Positions 25,046 through 34,574 are shown, numbered from the stretch's first letter. The stretch is DNA of 64,000 bases from DATBLE01 sp036555585 (GCA_036555585.1 DATBLE010000050.1:4467-68466); one strand, 5' to 3'. Notes: generated by a model not told the origin, from the sequence alone. Program-made: numbers and translations.

Positions 25046-26329
25046 GTGACCCACCGCCAGCCCGATCCCGCCCCCGGGGCGGATCCGGAGCGTGGGCTCG
25101 TCGTCGCCGTCCTGCCCAAGGGAGCCGATTCCGGTGAGGAGCTCGCCGAGATCCGCGAGCTCGCGCGGACGGCAGGCGTCGATCCCGTCGCCACGCTCGT
25201 CCAGCCCCGGCAGCGTCCCGACCCGGCCACCTACGTCGGTAAGGGGAAGCTCGAGGAGCTCAAGCACGCCTTCGCCGAGTCCGGAGCCGAGTCGCTGCTA
25301 GTCGACGACGAGCTCGCCCCCGGCCAGCAGCGCCGTCTCGAGAACCTGCTCCAGGCGCGCGTGGTCGACCGCACGCAGCTGATCCTCGACATCTTCGCCC
25401 AGCACGCCCGCAGCGCCGAGGGCAAGCTCCAGGTCGAGCTCGCGCAGCTCGAGTACAACCTGCCGCGCATGCGCGGGCTCTGGCAGCACCTCGAGCGGCT
25501 CGGGGGCGGGGTGGGCACGCGGGGCCCCGGCGAATCCCAGCTGGAGACCGACCGCCGGCTGGCGCGGCGGCGCATCTCGCTGTTGAAAGACCGTCTGCAG
25601 GAGCTCGGCAAGCAGCGTGACACGCGCCGGAAGGCGCGCCGCCGGTCCGAGACGCCGACCATCGCGCTCGCCGGGTACACGAACGTCGGCAAGTCGACGC
25701 TCCTGAACGCGCTCACGGGTGCCGATGCGACGGTCGACGACCGGCTGTTCGAGACCCTCGACCCGACGACGCGCTCCTTCGAGCAGGACGGGCGCCGCTA
25801 CCTCGTGACCGACACCGTCGGCTTCATCCGCCGACTGCCGCACCAGCTGGTCGAAGGCTTCGCCGCCACCCTGGAGGAGACGCTCGTCGCCGACCTCGTC
25901 CTGCACGTCGCCGATGCGTCCGCGCCGGACGAGCGGCTGGACGAGCAGCTCCGCGCGGTCAACGCCGTCCTCGAGGAGATCGGCGCCGCCGAGCTGCCGG
26001 TCGAGCTCGTCCTGAACAAGGTCGACGCGGTGGATGCGCTCCGCCGACGACGGCTCGCGAATCGCTTCCCGGGCGCAGTCCAGGTGTCGGCGCAAAGCGG
26101 GGAGGGGCTGGACGTCCTGCGTGCCCGGATCGCCGAGCTCTTCGCCCACCGCTTCGCGCTCGTCGAGCTGCTCGTGCCGTACTCGGAGGGGCGCATGCTC
26201 GCCGAGCTCTACGCGCTCGGACCGCCGATCGAGTCGCGGACCGACCGCGAGGACGGGGTCCTGATCCGCGCGCGACTGCCCGAGCGGGACGTCCGGCGCT
26301 TCGCGCGTTTTGTCGTGTCGGCGGCGTGA
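25046..26329 (+). CDS. hflX: GTPase HflX
   Basis: A ribosome-associated GTPase that splits stalled 70S ribosomes under stress in characterised bacteria. The 427-aa protein has the HflX N-terminal domain (TYVGKGKLEEL, DRTQLILDIFAQHARS), the glycine-rich linker GGGVGTRGPGESQLETD, and the G domain: G1 GYTNVGKST (about 209-217), G3 DTVGF, G4 NKVD and a C-terminal region. The GTG at 25046 follows a -10-like GATACT. Its stop overlaps the dut GTG. Confidence 0.96.
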   Translation: MTHRQPDPAPGADPERGLVVAVLPKGADSGEELAEIRELARTAGVDPVATLVQPRQRPDPATYVGKGKLEELKHAFAESGAESLLVDDELAPGQQRRLENLLQARVVDRTQLILDIFAQHARSAEGKLQVELAQLEYNLPRMRGLWQHLERLGGGVGTRGPGESQLETDRRLARRRISLLKDRLQELGKQRDTRRKARRRSETPTIALAGYTNVGKSTLLNALTGADATVDDRLFETLDPTTRSFEQDGRRYLVTDTVGFIRRLPHQLVEGFAATLEETLVADLVLHVADASAPDERLDEQLRAVNAVLEEIGAAELPVELVLNKVDAVDALRRRRLANRFPGAVQVSAQSGEGLDVLRARIAELFAHRFALVELLVPYSEGRMLAELYALGPPIESRTDREDGVLIRARLPERDVRRFARFVVSAA

Positions 26330-26763
26330 TCGAGATCCCGGTCACGCGCCTCCGCGAGGACGCCGCCTTGCCTTCGCGGGCCTATCCGGGCGACGCCGGT
26401 CTCGACCTCGTCGCCTGCGAGCGTCACGAGCTCGGCCCGGGGGAGCGCGCCCTCGTCGGAACCGGCATCGCGGTCGCCATCCCCGAGGGCCACGCCGGGC
26501 TCGTCACCCCGCGCTCCGGCCTGGCTGCGGATCACGGAGTCACGATCGTGAACACGCCCGGTCTGGTCGACTCCGGCTACCGGGGGGAGCTGCGGGTGAT
26601 CCTGCACAACACCGACCCGAGCCGGCCGTTCGTGGTCGAGCCGGGGATGCGGATCGCCCAGCTCGTCGTCGTCGCCGTGGCGCACGCGACGCCGAGCGAG
26701 GTGGAGGCGCTTCCGGCGAGCGAGCGCGGCGAGAGCGGCTTCGGCTCGTCGGGACACCGCTGA
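26326..26763 (+). CDS. dut: dUTP diphosphatase
   Basis: A trimeric dUTPase that hydrolyses dUTP to dUMP and keeps uracil out of DNA. At 145 aa it has the five family motifs: YPGDAGLDL, TPRSGLA, VDSGYRGEL, GMRIAQLV and the C-terminal GFGSSG arm. The GTG start at 26326 overlaps the hflX stop (GTGA). The Nudix gene follows after one base, giving a small nucleotide-sanitising unit behind hflX. Confidence 0.96.
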   Translation: MIEIPVTRLREDAALPSRAYPGDAGLDLVACERHELGPGERALVGTGIAVAIPEGHAGLVTPRSGLAADHGVTIVNTPGLVDSGYRGELRVILHNTDPSRPFVVEPGMRIAQLVVVAVAHATPSEVEALPASERGESGFGSSGHR

Positions 26764-26764
26764 G

Positions 26765-27223
26765 ATGGGCATCGAGCCGCGCATCCGCGTCTCGGCGCTC
26801 CTCCGCTGGCGGGAGAGCGTCCTGCTCTGCCGGCACGAGAAGCCCGACAAGGAGTACTGGCTGCTTCCGGGCGGCGGCGTGAACTCCGGCGAGTCGCTCG
26901 TCGACGCCCTGCGCCGCGAGCTGCTCGAGGAGGCCGGGATCGACGATCCCGTGCCGTTCGAGGGGCCGATCGCGATCGTGGACTCGATCTCGCCGCAGCG
27001 GGCGATGCGGGCGAAGCACGTCGTGCACATCATCTTCTCGGCCGATCTCGGCGGCCGTTCGCTCGAGGCTGTCACGTCGGCGGACGCCGCCGTGCGCGGG
27101 CATCGGCTGTTCACCCTGAGCGAGCTGGACGAGATCGTCCTCCACCCGCCGATCCAGCGGTTCCTCGCCCGCTGGCAGCCGGGAGATCCGACCGTGTACC
27201 TCGGCCCGCTCTGGGCGCCCTAG
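26765..27223 (+). CDS. Nudix hydrolase
   Basis: A 152-aa Nudix-fold pyrophosphohydrolase. The Nudix box is GGGVNSGESLVDALRRELLEEAGI at about residues 37-60 in its conserved spacing (the first 20 residues hold the Gly and first Glu). The N-terminus (RIRVSALLRWRESVLLCRHE) and C-terminal half follow mRNA/ADP-ribose-type enzymes, but the substrate is not determined. The ATG at 26765 directly follows dut, so it is probably co-expressed with dUTPase in nucleotide clean-up. Confidence 0.88.
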   Translation: MGIEPRIRVSALLRWRESVLLCRHEKPDKEYWLLPGGGVNSGESLVDALRRELLEEAGIDDPVPFEGPIAIVDSISPQRAMRAKHVVHIIFSADLGGRSLEAVTSADAAVRGHRLFTLSELDEIVLHPPIQRFLARWQPGDPTVYLGPLWAP

Positions 27224-27262
27224 ATGGCTGACCGGTAATTCGCGTGGCCGCGGGGAGGGTCT

Positions 27263-27316
27263 GCACCAAGCAGTGTGGTCGACTCGACCGGTGGCAAGGC
27301 TGGTGAGCCTTGGTGC
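27263..27316. other. Candidate structured element with competing hairpins
   Basis: Between the convergent Nudix and MetE-like genes, GCACCAAG (27263-27270) can pair with CTTGGTGC (27309-27316) around a small hairpin GGTCG/CGACC (27277-27281 with 27285-27289). The alternative hairpin CAAGGCT/AGCCTTG (27295-27301 with 27306-27312) uses part of the same 3' arm. It may act as a bidirectional terminator; no T-run is present. Confidence 0.3.
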
Positions 27317-27397
27317 CGGGCGAGGCGGCCGCAATGCGCCGTGTGCAGGCCCCCATCCGCGGCTGGGTGGAATTGCCGGTCAGTCATCCAGCAGCGG

Positions 27398-28462
27398 CTA
27401 GGAGCCGAGCTGCCGCGCGGCGAGCTCGGTCCCGAGCACCCGCGCGCGAATCTTCTCGAAGGCGGTCTCGCGCGCCGTGGAGGTGTCGTCGCCGAAGGGG
27501 GAGAAGCCGCAGTCGTCGGTCGTGCCGAGCTGCGCGAGCGGGACGTACTCGGCCGCTTCGAGGACGCGGTCACGCACCTCCTCCGGTGTCTCGACCGCCG
27601 GGTCGATGGGATCCGTCACGCCCACGTAGATCCGCCGGTCCGGCGTCAGGTGTGCCCTGACCGTCTCGAGCACGCCGGGCCGGTTCCGCTCGCCCGCCAG
27701 CTCGATGTAGAAGCTTCCCGCCTCGAGCTGGAACAGCGTCGGCAGGAGGTCGTCGTAGTCGACGTCGGCGCTGTGCGTCGAGTCGATGTCGCCGCAGGGG
27801 CAGGTGTGGACGCCGATCCGTTGTCGCTCCGCGGCCGAGAAACGGCTCAGAACGGCGTTGTTCAGCTCGACGAAGTCGCGAAGGAGCTGTCCCGACGGAT
27901 CGAGCTTGAGGGAGAGCCGTGCTTCGGTGAAGTCGATCTGGACGGTGTGCGCGCCGCGTTCGAGCGAGCGTCTGATGTCCGCCTCCGACTCGCGCAGGAG
28001 GTCGGCGATGAACGCCTCGCGCGGGTAGTCCGCGATCCCGTCCGGCGGATACAGAAGGCTCAGCGCCGAGGCCGAGATCACCGCCTGCTTGACGGGGCGC
28101 GTCGCGTACCGCTGCGCCTCCTCGAGGAACGCGTCCGCGTACCTCCCGTAGTGGAAGGGGCCGCTCGTCAACCGCGGCAGCTGGCGCGTATGCCCGTCCG
28201 CGAAGGGGATCACGACGCCGTCGGCCGCCAGCTCCTCGAGCCCGTCCAGCGAGTAGGTGGCGAAGCTCGACTTCCGCTGCTCGCCGTCGGTGATCACGGG
28301 CGAGCCTGTCGCCTCGAAGCTCGCGATCGTGTCCTGAACGGCGTGGGCGTACAGGCGGTCGAGCTCCTCGGGCGAGAGCTCGCCGGCCGCGGCCGCCTGC
28401 ATTCCCTCGATCAGCTCGAGGGGCCTGGGGATGCTCCCGATCGGCTCGGTCGGGATCGGCAT
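27398..28462 (-). CDS. MetE-type cobalamin-independent methionine synthase domain protein
   Basis: A 354-aa single TIM-barrel protein corresponding to the catalytic C-terminal half of MetE, without the duplicated N-terminal half. Zinc-site residues are visible in GVHTCPCGD and TTDDCGFSP, and the N-terminus EPIGSIPRP matches the barrel entry. Stand-alone homologues are core methionine synthases or other thiol methyltransferases, so the methyl donor is uncertain. The ATG at 28462 is isolated: 58 bases separate it from the end of gatD on the same strand. No S-box or B12 riboswitch is apparent in that short space. Confidence 0.83.
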   Translation of the reverse strand: MPIPTEPIGSIPRPLELIEGMQAAAAGELSPEELDRLYAHAVQDTIASFEATGSPVITDGEQRKSSFATYSLDGLEELAADGVVIPFADGHTRQLPRLTSGPFHYGRYADAFLEEAQRYATRPVKQAVISASALSLLYPPDGIADYPREAFIADLLRESEADIRRSLERGAHTVQIDFTEARLSLKLDPSGQLLRDFVELNNAVLSRFSAAERQRIGVHTCPCGDIDSTHSADVDYDDLLPTLFQLEAGSFYIELAGERNRPGVLETVRAHLTPDRRIYVGVTDPIDPAVETPEEVRDRVLEAAEYVPLAQLGTTDDCGFSPFGDDTSTARETAFEKIRARVLGTELAARQLGS

Positions 28463-28520
28463 GACGCCACCCTAAACCGTCCGGGAGCAGGCCGGACCGC
28501 AGCCGCGAGATCGGACGCTC

Positions 28521-29273
28521 TCAAGAGCGCCCGCCGCGCGTCCGCGCGCGGGCGGCCGAGACGGCATGGGCCCGCGCTTCGAGGCTGTCGTCCAGCGGCA
28601 CGAGCGCGGGCGGCTCGCCGCCCGTCGCGTGCGCTGCCGCCTGGGCCAGGATCCAGTCGGCCAGCCACGGGTTGCGCGGCAGCAGCGGGCCGTGGAGGTA
28701 CGTGCCGACGACGCGGCCGACCCGGCAGCCCTCGTATCCGCTCCGGCCGTCGTTGCCGAAGCCCGCGACCACGCGGCCCAGCGGCTCGGCGCCGTCGTCG
28801 AGGATCGTCCTGCCGGCGTGGTTCTCGAACCCGGCGAGCGTCTCGCGCCGCCCGGGGTGGAGCTCGCACTCGAGCAGGACGTCGCCGATCATGCGGCGCT
28901 CGCCGGCGACCGTGTACAGCGGCAGGACGCCCGCGCCCGGGAGCTCCGAGCCGTACCGGTCGCGGTAGAAGCGCCCGAGCAGCTGGTACCCGCCGCAGAC
29001 GGCGAGGACGGCGGCGCCGCCGTCCACCGCGGCACGCAGAGCGTCGCCCTTCGCGGCGATGTCGGGAGCGATCAGCGCCTGCTCGCGGTCCTGGCCGCCG
29101 CCGACGTAGAGGAGGTCGTGCGCGTCGGGCACGAGCGCCTCGGAGAGGCCGAGCGGGGCGACCTCGAGCTCCAGCCCGCGCGCGGCGGCGCGCCGTGCCA
29201 GCACCGCGATGTTGCCGCGGTCGGCATAGATGTTCAGGTAGTCGGGATAGAGGTGGCCGACGCGGATCTTCAT
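28521..29273 (-). CDS. gatD: Lipid II isoglutaminyl synthase, glutaminase subunit GatD
   Basis: A class I glutamine amidotransferase (CobB/CobQ-like) that supplies ammonia to MurT for amidation of the D-Glu of lipid II. The 250-aa protein has the nucleophile Cys in AVCGGYQLLG (about residue 92) and the catalytic His in YLHGPLLPRNP (about 190). The N-terminus IRVGHLYPDYLNIYADRGN matches the family. Its ATG overlaps the murT stop (ATGA), so the two subunits are made together. The pair shows that this cell wall carries amidated stem peptides. Confidence 0.93.
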   Translation of the reverse strand: MKIRVGHLYPDYLNIYADRGNIAVLARRAAARGLELEVAPLGLSEALVPDAHDLLYVGGGQDREQALIAPDIAAKGDALRAAVDGGAAVLAVCGGYQLLGRFYRDRYGSELPGAGVLPLYTVAGERRMIGDVLLECELHPGRRETLAGFENHAGRTILDDGAEPLGRVVAGFGNDGRSGYEGCRVGRVVGTYLHGPLLPRNPWLADWILAQAAAHATGGEPPALVPLDDSLEARAHAVSAARARTRGGRS

Positions 29274-30634
29274 GCAGCACGGTTCCAGTACTGGCTCACG
29301 TGTCCACGCGCGGCGACGATCCCGCGCAGCTCGAGCATCGCCGTGTAGGTGGGGAGGACCGTGAGCTCGCCGCCGGCCGGAGTCAGGGCGAGCCCGCGGT
29401 TGAGCGCGGGCCCGAGCTCCGGGACGATCTCGACGGCGTCGTCCGGAAAGCCCGCGTAGGTGAAGCGGAGCGCGAGCTCGGCTGCCCGCTCGCCCGAGAC
29501 CACGACCCGGTCGAGGCACTCCAGCAGCGGCTCGAAGTCGACGTCCCAGATCCAGGAGACGTCGCGTCCGTCCGCGACCGCGTCGTTGAGCGCGATCACG
29601 GCGTGCGAGGGGGCACCGGCGGCGACCAGCGTGCGCACGACCTCGTTCGCGCCGGCGGGGTTCTTGATCAGCAGGAGCAGGAGCCGCCGGCCGTCGACGT
29701 CGATGCGCTCTGCCCGCCCGAAGGCCGGGCGCGCAGCGGCGAGCCCTTCGGCGATCTCGTCGATAGAGGCGCCGAGCGCGCGCGCGAGGGCGGCAGCCGC
29801 GAGCGCGTTGTAGACGTTGTAGAGGCCCGGCAGGCCGATGCGCACGCGGCGGCCTCCCTCGGGGGCGACGAGGTCGAAGGAGACCGACTCGAGCCCCTCG
29901 ACCCGGATCGCCCGGGCGGCGAGGTCGAGCGCCGGGCGGCCGTGCCCGCACGCGGGGCACCGGTAGTCGCCGAGGTGGCCGACGTACACGGCCGCGTAGA
30001 CGTAGGCCGTCCCGCAGCGCAGGCAGTACTTCGAATCGGAGGCGTGCTGCAGCGACGGCCGGGCCTGTGACGGATCGTCGATGCCGAAGCAGACGCTCCC
30101 GTGGCGGGAGGCACCCAGGTCGCCGACCTGGGGATCGTCCGCGTTGACGAGGAGGGTCGTGCTCTCGGGAAGCTCCCGGACGGTTGCCCGCCACCGCTCG
30201 GCGATCTGCTCGAGCTCGCCGTACCGGTCGAGCTGGTCCCGGAAGAGGTTGCCGAGACACAGCGCCCGCGGCCGGATCCTGGTCGCGACCTCGGGCAGGG
30301 CCCCCTCGTCGACCTCGAACAGGCCGAGCTCGGCGCCGCGGGACTCGACCAGGGTGGAGGCGACGCCCGAGACGAGGTTCGCCCCGGATCCGTTGTGGGC
30401 GAGCCGGGCGCGCGGGCCGAGGATCGCGGCCGCGAGGGCCGCGGTCGTCGTCTTGCCGTTCGTGGCCGAAATCACCGCGGTCCCCTGGGGCAGCCTTCCA
30501 GCCAGGGTGGCGAGCGAGGAGGGGTCGATGGCGGCGAGGATCTTGCCCGGGAGGGTGGTGCCGCCGCCGCGGCCGGCCAGGCGTGACAGGCGGCCGGCGG
30601 ACCGGGCCAGGGCGAGCTCCAGGGCGAGGCGCAT
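29270..30634 (-). CDS. murT: Lipid II isoglutaminyl synthase, Mur ligase-like subunit MurT
   Basis: The ATP-dependent partner of GatD: it activates the alpha-carboxyl of D-Glu in lipid II for amidation. The 454-aa protein has the Mur ligase P-loop TNGKTTTAA (about residues 58-66), the inserted zinc ribbon CLRCG...CPACG (about 203-230) characteristic of MurT, and a C-terminal DUF1727-type domain (AVIALNDAVADGRDVSWIWD). The ATG at 30634 lies ten bases after a TAGACT hexamer. It is divergent from the helical-repeat gene at 30749. Confidence 0.95.
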   Translation of the reverse strand: MRLALELALARSAGRLSRLAGRGGGTTLPGKILAAIDPSSLATLAGRLPQGTAVISATNGKTTTAALAAAILGPRARLAHNGSGANLVSGVASTLVESRGAELGLFEVDEGALPEVATRIRPRALCLGNLFRDQLDRYGELEQIAERWRATVRELPESTTLLVNADDPQVGDLGASRHGSVCFGIDDPSQARPSLQHASDSKYCLRCGTAYVYAAVYVGHLGDYRCPACGHGRPALDLAARAIRVEGLESVSFDLVAPEGGRRVRIGLPGLYNVYNALAAAALARALGASIDEIAEGLAAARPAFGRAERIDVDGRRLLLLLIKNPAGANEVVRTLVAAGAPSHAVIALNDAVADGRDVSWIWDVDFEPLLECLDRVVVSGERAAELALRFTYAGFPDDAVEIVPELGPALNRGLALTPAGGELTVLPTYTAMLELRGIVAARGHVSQYWNRAA

Positions 30635-30644
30635 TCGCGTGGCC

Positions 30645-30650
30645 AGTCTA
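30645..30650 (-). promoter_or_regulatory. -10 element of murT-gatD
   Basis: On the minus strand TAGACT ends ten bases before the murT ATG. It shares the 114-base divergent region with the promoter of the gene at 30749. Confidence 0.5.
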
Positions 30651-30664
30651 GTTGCGCCAGCCGC

Positions 30665-30738
30665 ATTTGCATATCGTTCAACGTGCTCTGGGCAACTTTT
30701 ACACCGAACTTTGCAAATCTGTCAAGACGCTCTATTCT
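30665..30738 (+). promoter_or_regulatory. Promoter and inverted repeat upstream of the helical-repeat protein
   Basis: TTGCAA (30711-30716), a 16-base spacer and TATTCT (30733-30738) form a promoter ten bases before the ATG at 30749. ATTTGCA (30665-30671) and TGCAAAT (30712-30718) are exact inverted copies about 40 bases apart. The second overlaps the -35 box, which suits a repressor operator. The region is clearly more AT-rich than its surroundings. Confidence 0.55.
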
Positions 30739-30748
30739 TTTTGCCCCG

Positions 30749-31435
30749 ATGCCGCCCAGGCGCCCCTATCGAGCGATCACCAGCATCGACCCGGCCGAGC
30801 TCGCCGCGTTCCAGGCGGAGATGCGCCGCCGTTACTCCGACGAGGAGATCCTCGACCAGCTGCGGGCGTGCGCGAAGCGGTTGGGCCGCTCGCCGACGAT
30901 GAAGGAGTTCGCCGACGACGCGGCGACGTCGGTGCACCCGCAGACGGTGATCGAGCACTTCGGCAGCTGGAACAAGGCCAAGCGGCTCGCCGGCCTCGTC
31001 CCTCGCCGCTTCGCGACCAGGGAGGAGCTCCTGGGGCTGCTTCGCGAGCTGGGCACGCGGCTCGGCCGCGTCCCGACGGCGAAGGACGTGGACGCCAACC
31101 GGGGCTGGATGCCGTCCAAGTCGCTCTACTGGCACACGTTCGGCTCGCTGACCAACGCCCTGCGGGAGGCCGGGTTCGACGTTCCGGTGGGCGAGGAGCG
31201 GCTCGAGCGGGCGATCGAGCAGGGCGCAGCGCTGGCCCGGCGGCTCGGACGCCTGCCGAAGTTCAACGACTGGGCCGAGGCTCGCCGGGAGGAAGCCGAC
31301 CTCCTGACCGAGTGGCAGGTGTACCGGATGTTCGACGCCCGGCGCGGAGCGTGGTCGACGTTCCAGTACCTCGTGCGGCAGCGTCTGCGCGAGGAGGGCG
31401 CGACCGTCGAGCGGGACGGTTCGCTGAAGAGCTAA
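30749..31435 (+). CDS. Putative DNA-binding protein with homing-endonuclease-associated helical repeats
   Basis: A 228-aa protein made of three helical repeats of about 55-65 residues, each reading roughly E-L-R-x-L-G-R-x-P-T-x-x-x-(D/F) and then F-G-S-W/L-x-x-A-x-x-x-A-G. Examples are ACAKRLGRSPTMKEFAD...HFGSWNKAKRLAGL and LGTRLGRVPTAKDVDAN...FGSLTNALREAGF. The third repeat is longer and diverged. These repeats occur beside HNH/homing endonucleases and probably bind DNA, but no nuclease domain is present here. A transcription regulator is plausible, possibly of itself and murT. The 3' end overlaps the convergent amidotransferase gene by three bases. Confidence 0.6.
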   Translation: MPPRRPYRAITSIDPAELAAFQAEMRRRYSDEEILDQLRACAKRLGRSPTMKEFADDAATSVHPQTVIEHFGSWNKAKRLAGLVPRRFATREELLGLLRELGTRLGRVPTAKDVDANRGWMPSKSLYWHTFGSLTNALREAGFDVPVGEERLERAIEQGAALARRLGRLPKFNDWAEARREEADLLTEWQVYRMFDARRGAWSTFQYLVRQRLREEGATVERDGSLKS

Positions 31436-32220
31436 GCCGCGGCCAGGGCGGCGAGGCGCTCGAGGCAGAACGCGCCCTCGTGCGGCGCGCGCACGGCCGG
31501 GAGCGGGTCGGCCTCGTAGGTCGGGTCGGGCCGGAAGCGGTCGTGACGGACGGCGCGCGGCCCCTTCAGCGCGAGCAGCGTCCCCTCGGCGAGCTCGCGC
31601 TTGCGCAGGCGGACGCCCGTGTAACGCTCGGCGATCTCGAGCGCTTCCCCGGTCGAGGCGAAGAACAGCTCGTGGCGGCTCGTCCCGACCCAGAGCGGTC
31701 GCCCGACGCCGCGCGCGAGGTACAGGAGCTCCGGGTGGCGCTCGTCGAGCCACGCGGCGGCCATCGAGCCCCGGAACTCCTCGAACGGGCGCGCGTCGCT
31801 GCCGGTCGCCTCGGCGGTGGCGAAGATCACCTCGGAGTCGACCGTCATCCCGGGCTGGGCGCGCTGGAAGCCGTGCCTGGCCATCAGCTCGTCGTCGTTC
31901 TGGATCGTCCCGTTGTGGACGCCCGCGACCGTGCCGTGGCAGACGGGGTGGTTGTTCGCGGCGATCTGCGGATGGCCCTTCGTGTAGTCGCGGACGTGCA
32001 GGAGGACCTGGTGGGCGTCCGCCGGGATCACGATCCGGTCGAGGACGGCGCTGGCGCCGGTGCGCTGCTTGTGCACGGATATCGGGCTCCCCGGGGAGCG
32101 GAAGGCGTACCCGACCGCATCGGCGCCGCGCTCGGCGATGGCGGCCAGCAGTGCCTGGGCGGCCCGCGTCCTGTCGACGCCGCTTCTCGGACTCAGGCTG
32201 TATCCGGCAATGCCGCACAT
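31432..32220 (-). CDS. Class II glutamine amidotransferase domain protein
   Basis: A 262-aa Ntn-type amidotransferase starting MCGIAGYSL, with Cys2 as the N-terminal nucleophile after Met removal. The GlmS-like motifs HVRDYTKGHPQIAANNHPV and VHNGTIQNDDEL bind glutamine. It lacks the sugar-isomerase or synthetase domain normally fused to this module, so the ammonia acceptor is unknown. It may be a stand-alone glutaminase or the subunit of an unlinked synthase. The ATG at 32220 is chosen because Cys must be residue 2; the longer open frame upstream runs antisense to the sigma genes. Confidence 0.8.
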   Translation of the reverse strand: MCGIAGYSLSPRSGVDRTRAAQALLAAIAERGADAVGYAFRSPGSPISVHKQRTGASAVLDRIVIPADAHQVLLHVRDYTKGHPQIAANNHPVCHGTVAGVHNGTIQNDDELMARHGFQRAQPGMTVDSEVIFATAEATGSDARPFEEFRGSMAAAWLDERHPELLYLARGVGRPLWVGTSRHELFFASTGEALEIAERYTGVRLRKRELAEGTLLALKGPRAVRHDRFRPDPTYEADPLPAVRAPHEGAFCLERLAALAAA

Positions 32221-32381
32221 GGGCCGCTCTCTCGATCGTAGTTCGCCCGTCGGAGGAACCCGGTGACGGGCACGGACACTCAGACGATCGGCAGGCAGGT
32301 CGGTTTGGAAAAGGTTCTGTAAGGACGTCGCCCGCCGAGCCTGGACGTTAGAGGGGTTCAGCCGCCGCCGCCGGATGCCGA

Positions 32382-32387
32382 TATCGC
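32382..32387 (+). promoter_or_regulatory. Weak -10 element of the first sigma factor gene
   Basis: TATCGC ends seven bases before the ATG at 32395, the same geometry as other leaderless starts here. The match is weak. Confidence 0.3.
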
Positions 32388-32394
32388 TCGTGTG

Positions 32395-33336
32395 ATGGAC
32401 GACCATCGTGCCTCCGAGCCTGCCGAAGACCAGCCGAAGCTCGAGCTCGTCCCGGCGCTCGACGAGCCCGAGGTCGAGGCGCCGCCGAAGGACGAGTTCG
32501 ACGCCGCGGGGCCGACCCAGGACCCGCTGAAGCTCTACCTGCGGCAGATCGGCGACGGCAGGCTGCTGACGGCCGCCGAGGAGCGCGAGCTCGCCCAGCG
32601 AAAGGACGCCGGCGACCAGGAGGCGAAGCGACGGCTGATCGAGGCCAACCTCCGGCTGGTCATGTCGATCACGCGCAACTACACGAAGGCGGGCGTGCCG
32701 CTGCTCGACCTGATCCAGGAGGGCAACCTCGGCCTCATGCGCGCGGTCGAGAAGTTCGACTGGCGGATGGGCTACAAGCTCTCGACCTACGCGACCTGGT
32801 GGATCCGCCAGTCCGTCACCCGGGCGCTCGCCGACCAGGGGCGGACGATCCGCCTCCCGGTGCACGTCGCCGAGCAGGAGCGCCGCGTGATGCGCGCCCG
32901 GCGCGTCCTGACGCAGAAGCTCAACCGGGAGCCCCTGCTGCGCGAGATCGCGAAGGAGAGCGGCTTCACCGAGAAGAAGGTGCGCGACCTGCTCGAGCTG
33001 ATCGAGGATCCGATCTCGCTCGAGGCGCCCGTCGGGGACGGCGAGAGCGACTACAGCGACCTGATCGAGGACGTGAACGCGGAGCAGCCGGAGGAGACGA
33101 CCGCCGAAGGGATGCGCTCGCAGGAGCTGGCCCAGGCGATGGCCCGGCTCAACCCGCGCATGCAGCTCGTCATCACCAGGCGGTTCGGGCTCGACGGCCA
33201 GGCGCCGCGGACGCTCGAGCAGGTCGGCGCCGAGCTCGGCATCACCCGCGAGCGGGTCCGCCAGCTGGAAGCGAGGGCGCTCCGCGAGCTCCGCTCCCAG
33301 GCGCCCCAGCTCTACCTGTACCTCCGCACTGCCTGA
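32395..33336 (+). CDS. RNA polymerase sigma-70 factor, primary-like (group 1/2) without region 1.1
   Basis: A 313-aa sigma factor. After an acidic N-terminal tail of about 40 residues come region 1.2 (DPLKLYLRQIGDGRLLTAAEE), regions 2.1-2.4 (LRLVMSITRNYTKAGVPLLD, STYATWWIRQSVTRALAD), region 3 and region 4.2 with the -35-reading helix (GITRERVRQLEARALREL). Region 1.1 is absent, as in group 2 sigmas or trimmed primary sigmas. It converges on a second sigma gene 155 bases away. GTG at 32392 is an alternative start. Which of the two is the housekeeping factor cannot be decided here. Confidence 0.93.
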   Translation: MDDHRASEPAEDQPKLELVPALDEPEVEAPPKDEFDAAGPTQDPLKLYLRQIGDGRLLTAAEERELAQRKDAGDQEAKRRLIEANLRLVMSITRNYTKAGVPLLDLIQEGNLGLMRAVEKFDWRMGYKLSTYATWWIRQSVTRALADQGRTIRLPVHVAEQERRVMRARRVLTQKLNREPLLREIAKESGFTEKKVRDLLELIEDPISLEAPVGDGESDYSDLIEDVNAEQPEETTAEGMRSQELAQAMARLNPRMQLVITRRFGLDGQAPRTLEQVGAELGITRERVRQLEARALRELRSQAPQLYLYLRTA

Positions 33337-33357
33337 CCCGATTTCGGGCTCGTCGCC

Positions 33358-33383
33358 GCCGCGGCCGGCATGGCGGCCGCGGC
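33358..33383. terminator. GC-rich hairpin between convergent sigma genes (1)
   Basis: GCCGCGGCC (33358-33366) pairs with GGCCGCGGC (33375-33383) around an 8-base loop, 21 bases after the stop of the plus-strand sigma gene. No T-run follows, so termination would need to be Rho-assisted or rely on the very stable stem. Confidence 0.45.
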
Positions 33384-33427
33384 ACACGGCGATCGCTGAG
33401 GTGCGGGTGGGGTTGGGGAAGGGAGCC

Positions 33428-33456
33428 CACGGGGGAAACCGGCCGTTTCCCCCGTG
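33428..33456. terminator. 12-bp perfect hairpin between convergent sigma genes (2)
   Basis: CACGGGGGAAAC (33428-33439) and GTTTCCCCCGTG (33445-33456) flank CGGCC. In the minus direction it lies 36 bases after the stop of the other sigma gene. It probably blocks read-through in both directions and prevents antisense transcription across the pair. Confidence 0.6.
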
Positions 33457-33491
33457 CGAGCGAGCTCGCGCGCGAAGCGCGCGGCGAGCGG

Positions 33492-34559
<1,068 letters not shown>

Positions 34560-34574
34560 GTGTCGGGCCCGTGG

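Noticed and set aside
28463..28520. S-box or cobalamin riboswitch before the MetE-like gene
   Set aside because: Only 58 bases separate it from gatD, with no matching conserved boxes.
27275..30070. 931-codon plus-strand open frame
   Set aside because: It runs opposite the MetE-like gene, gatD and murT, which have clear motifs. The translation is low-complexity Arg/Ala/Gly.
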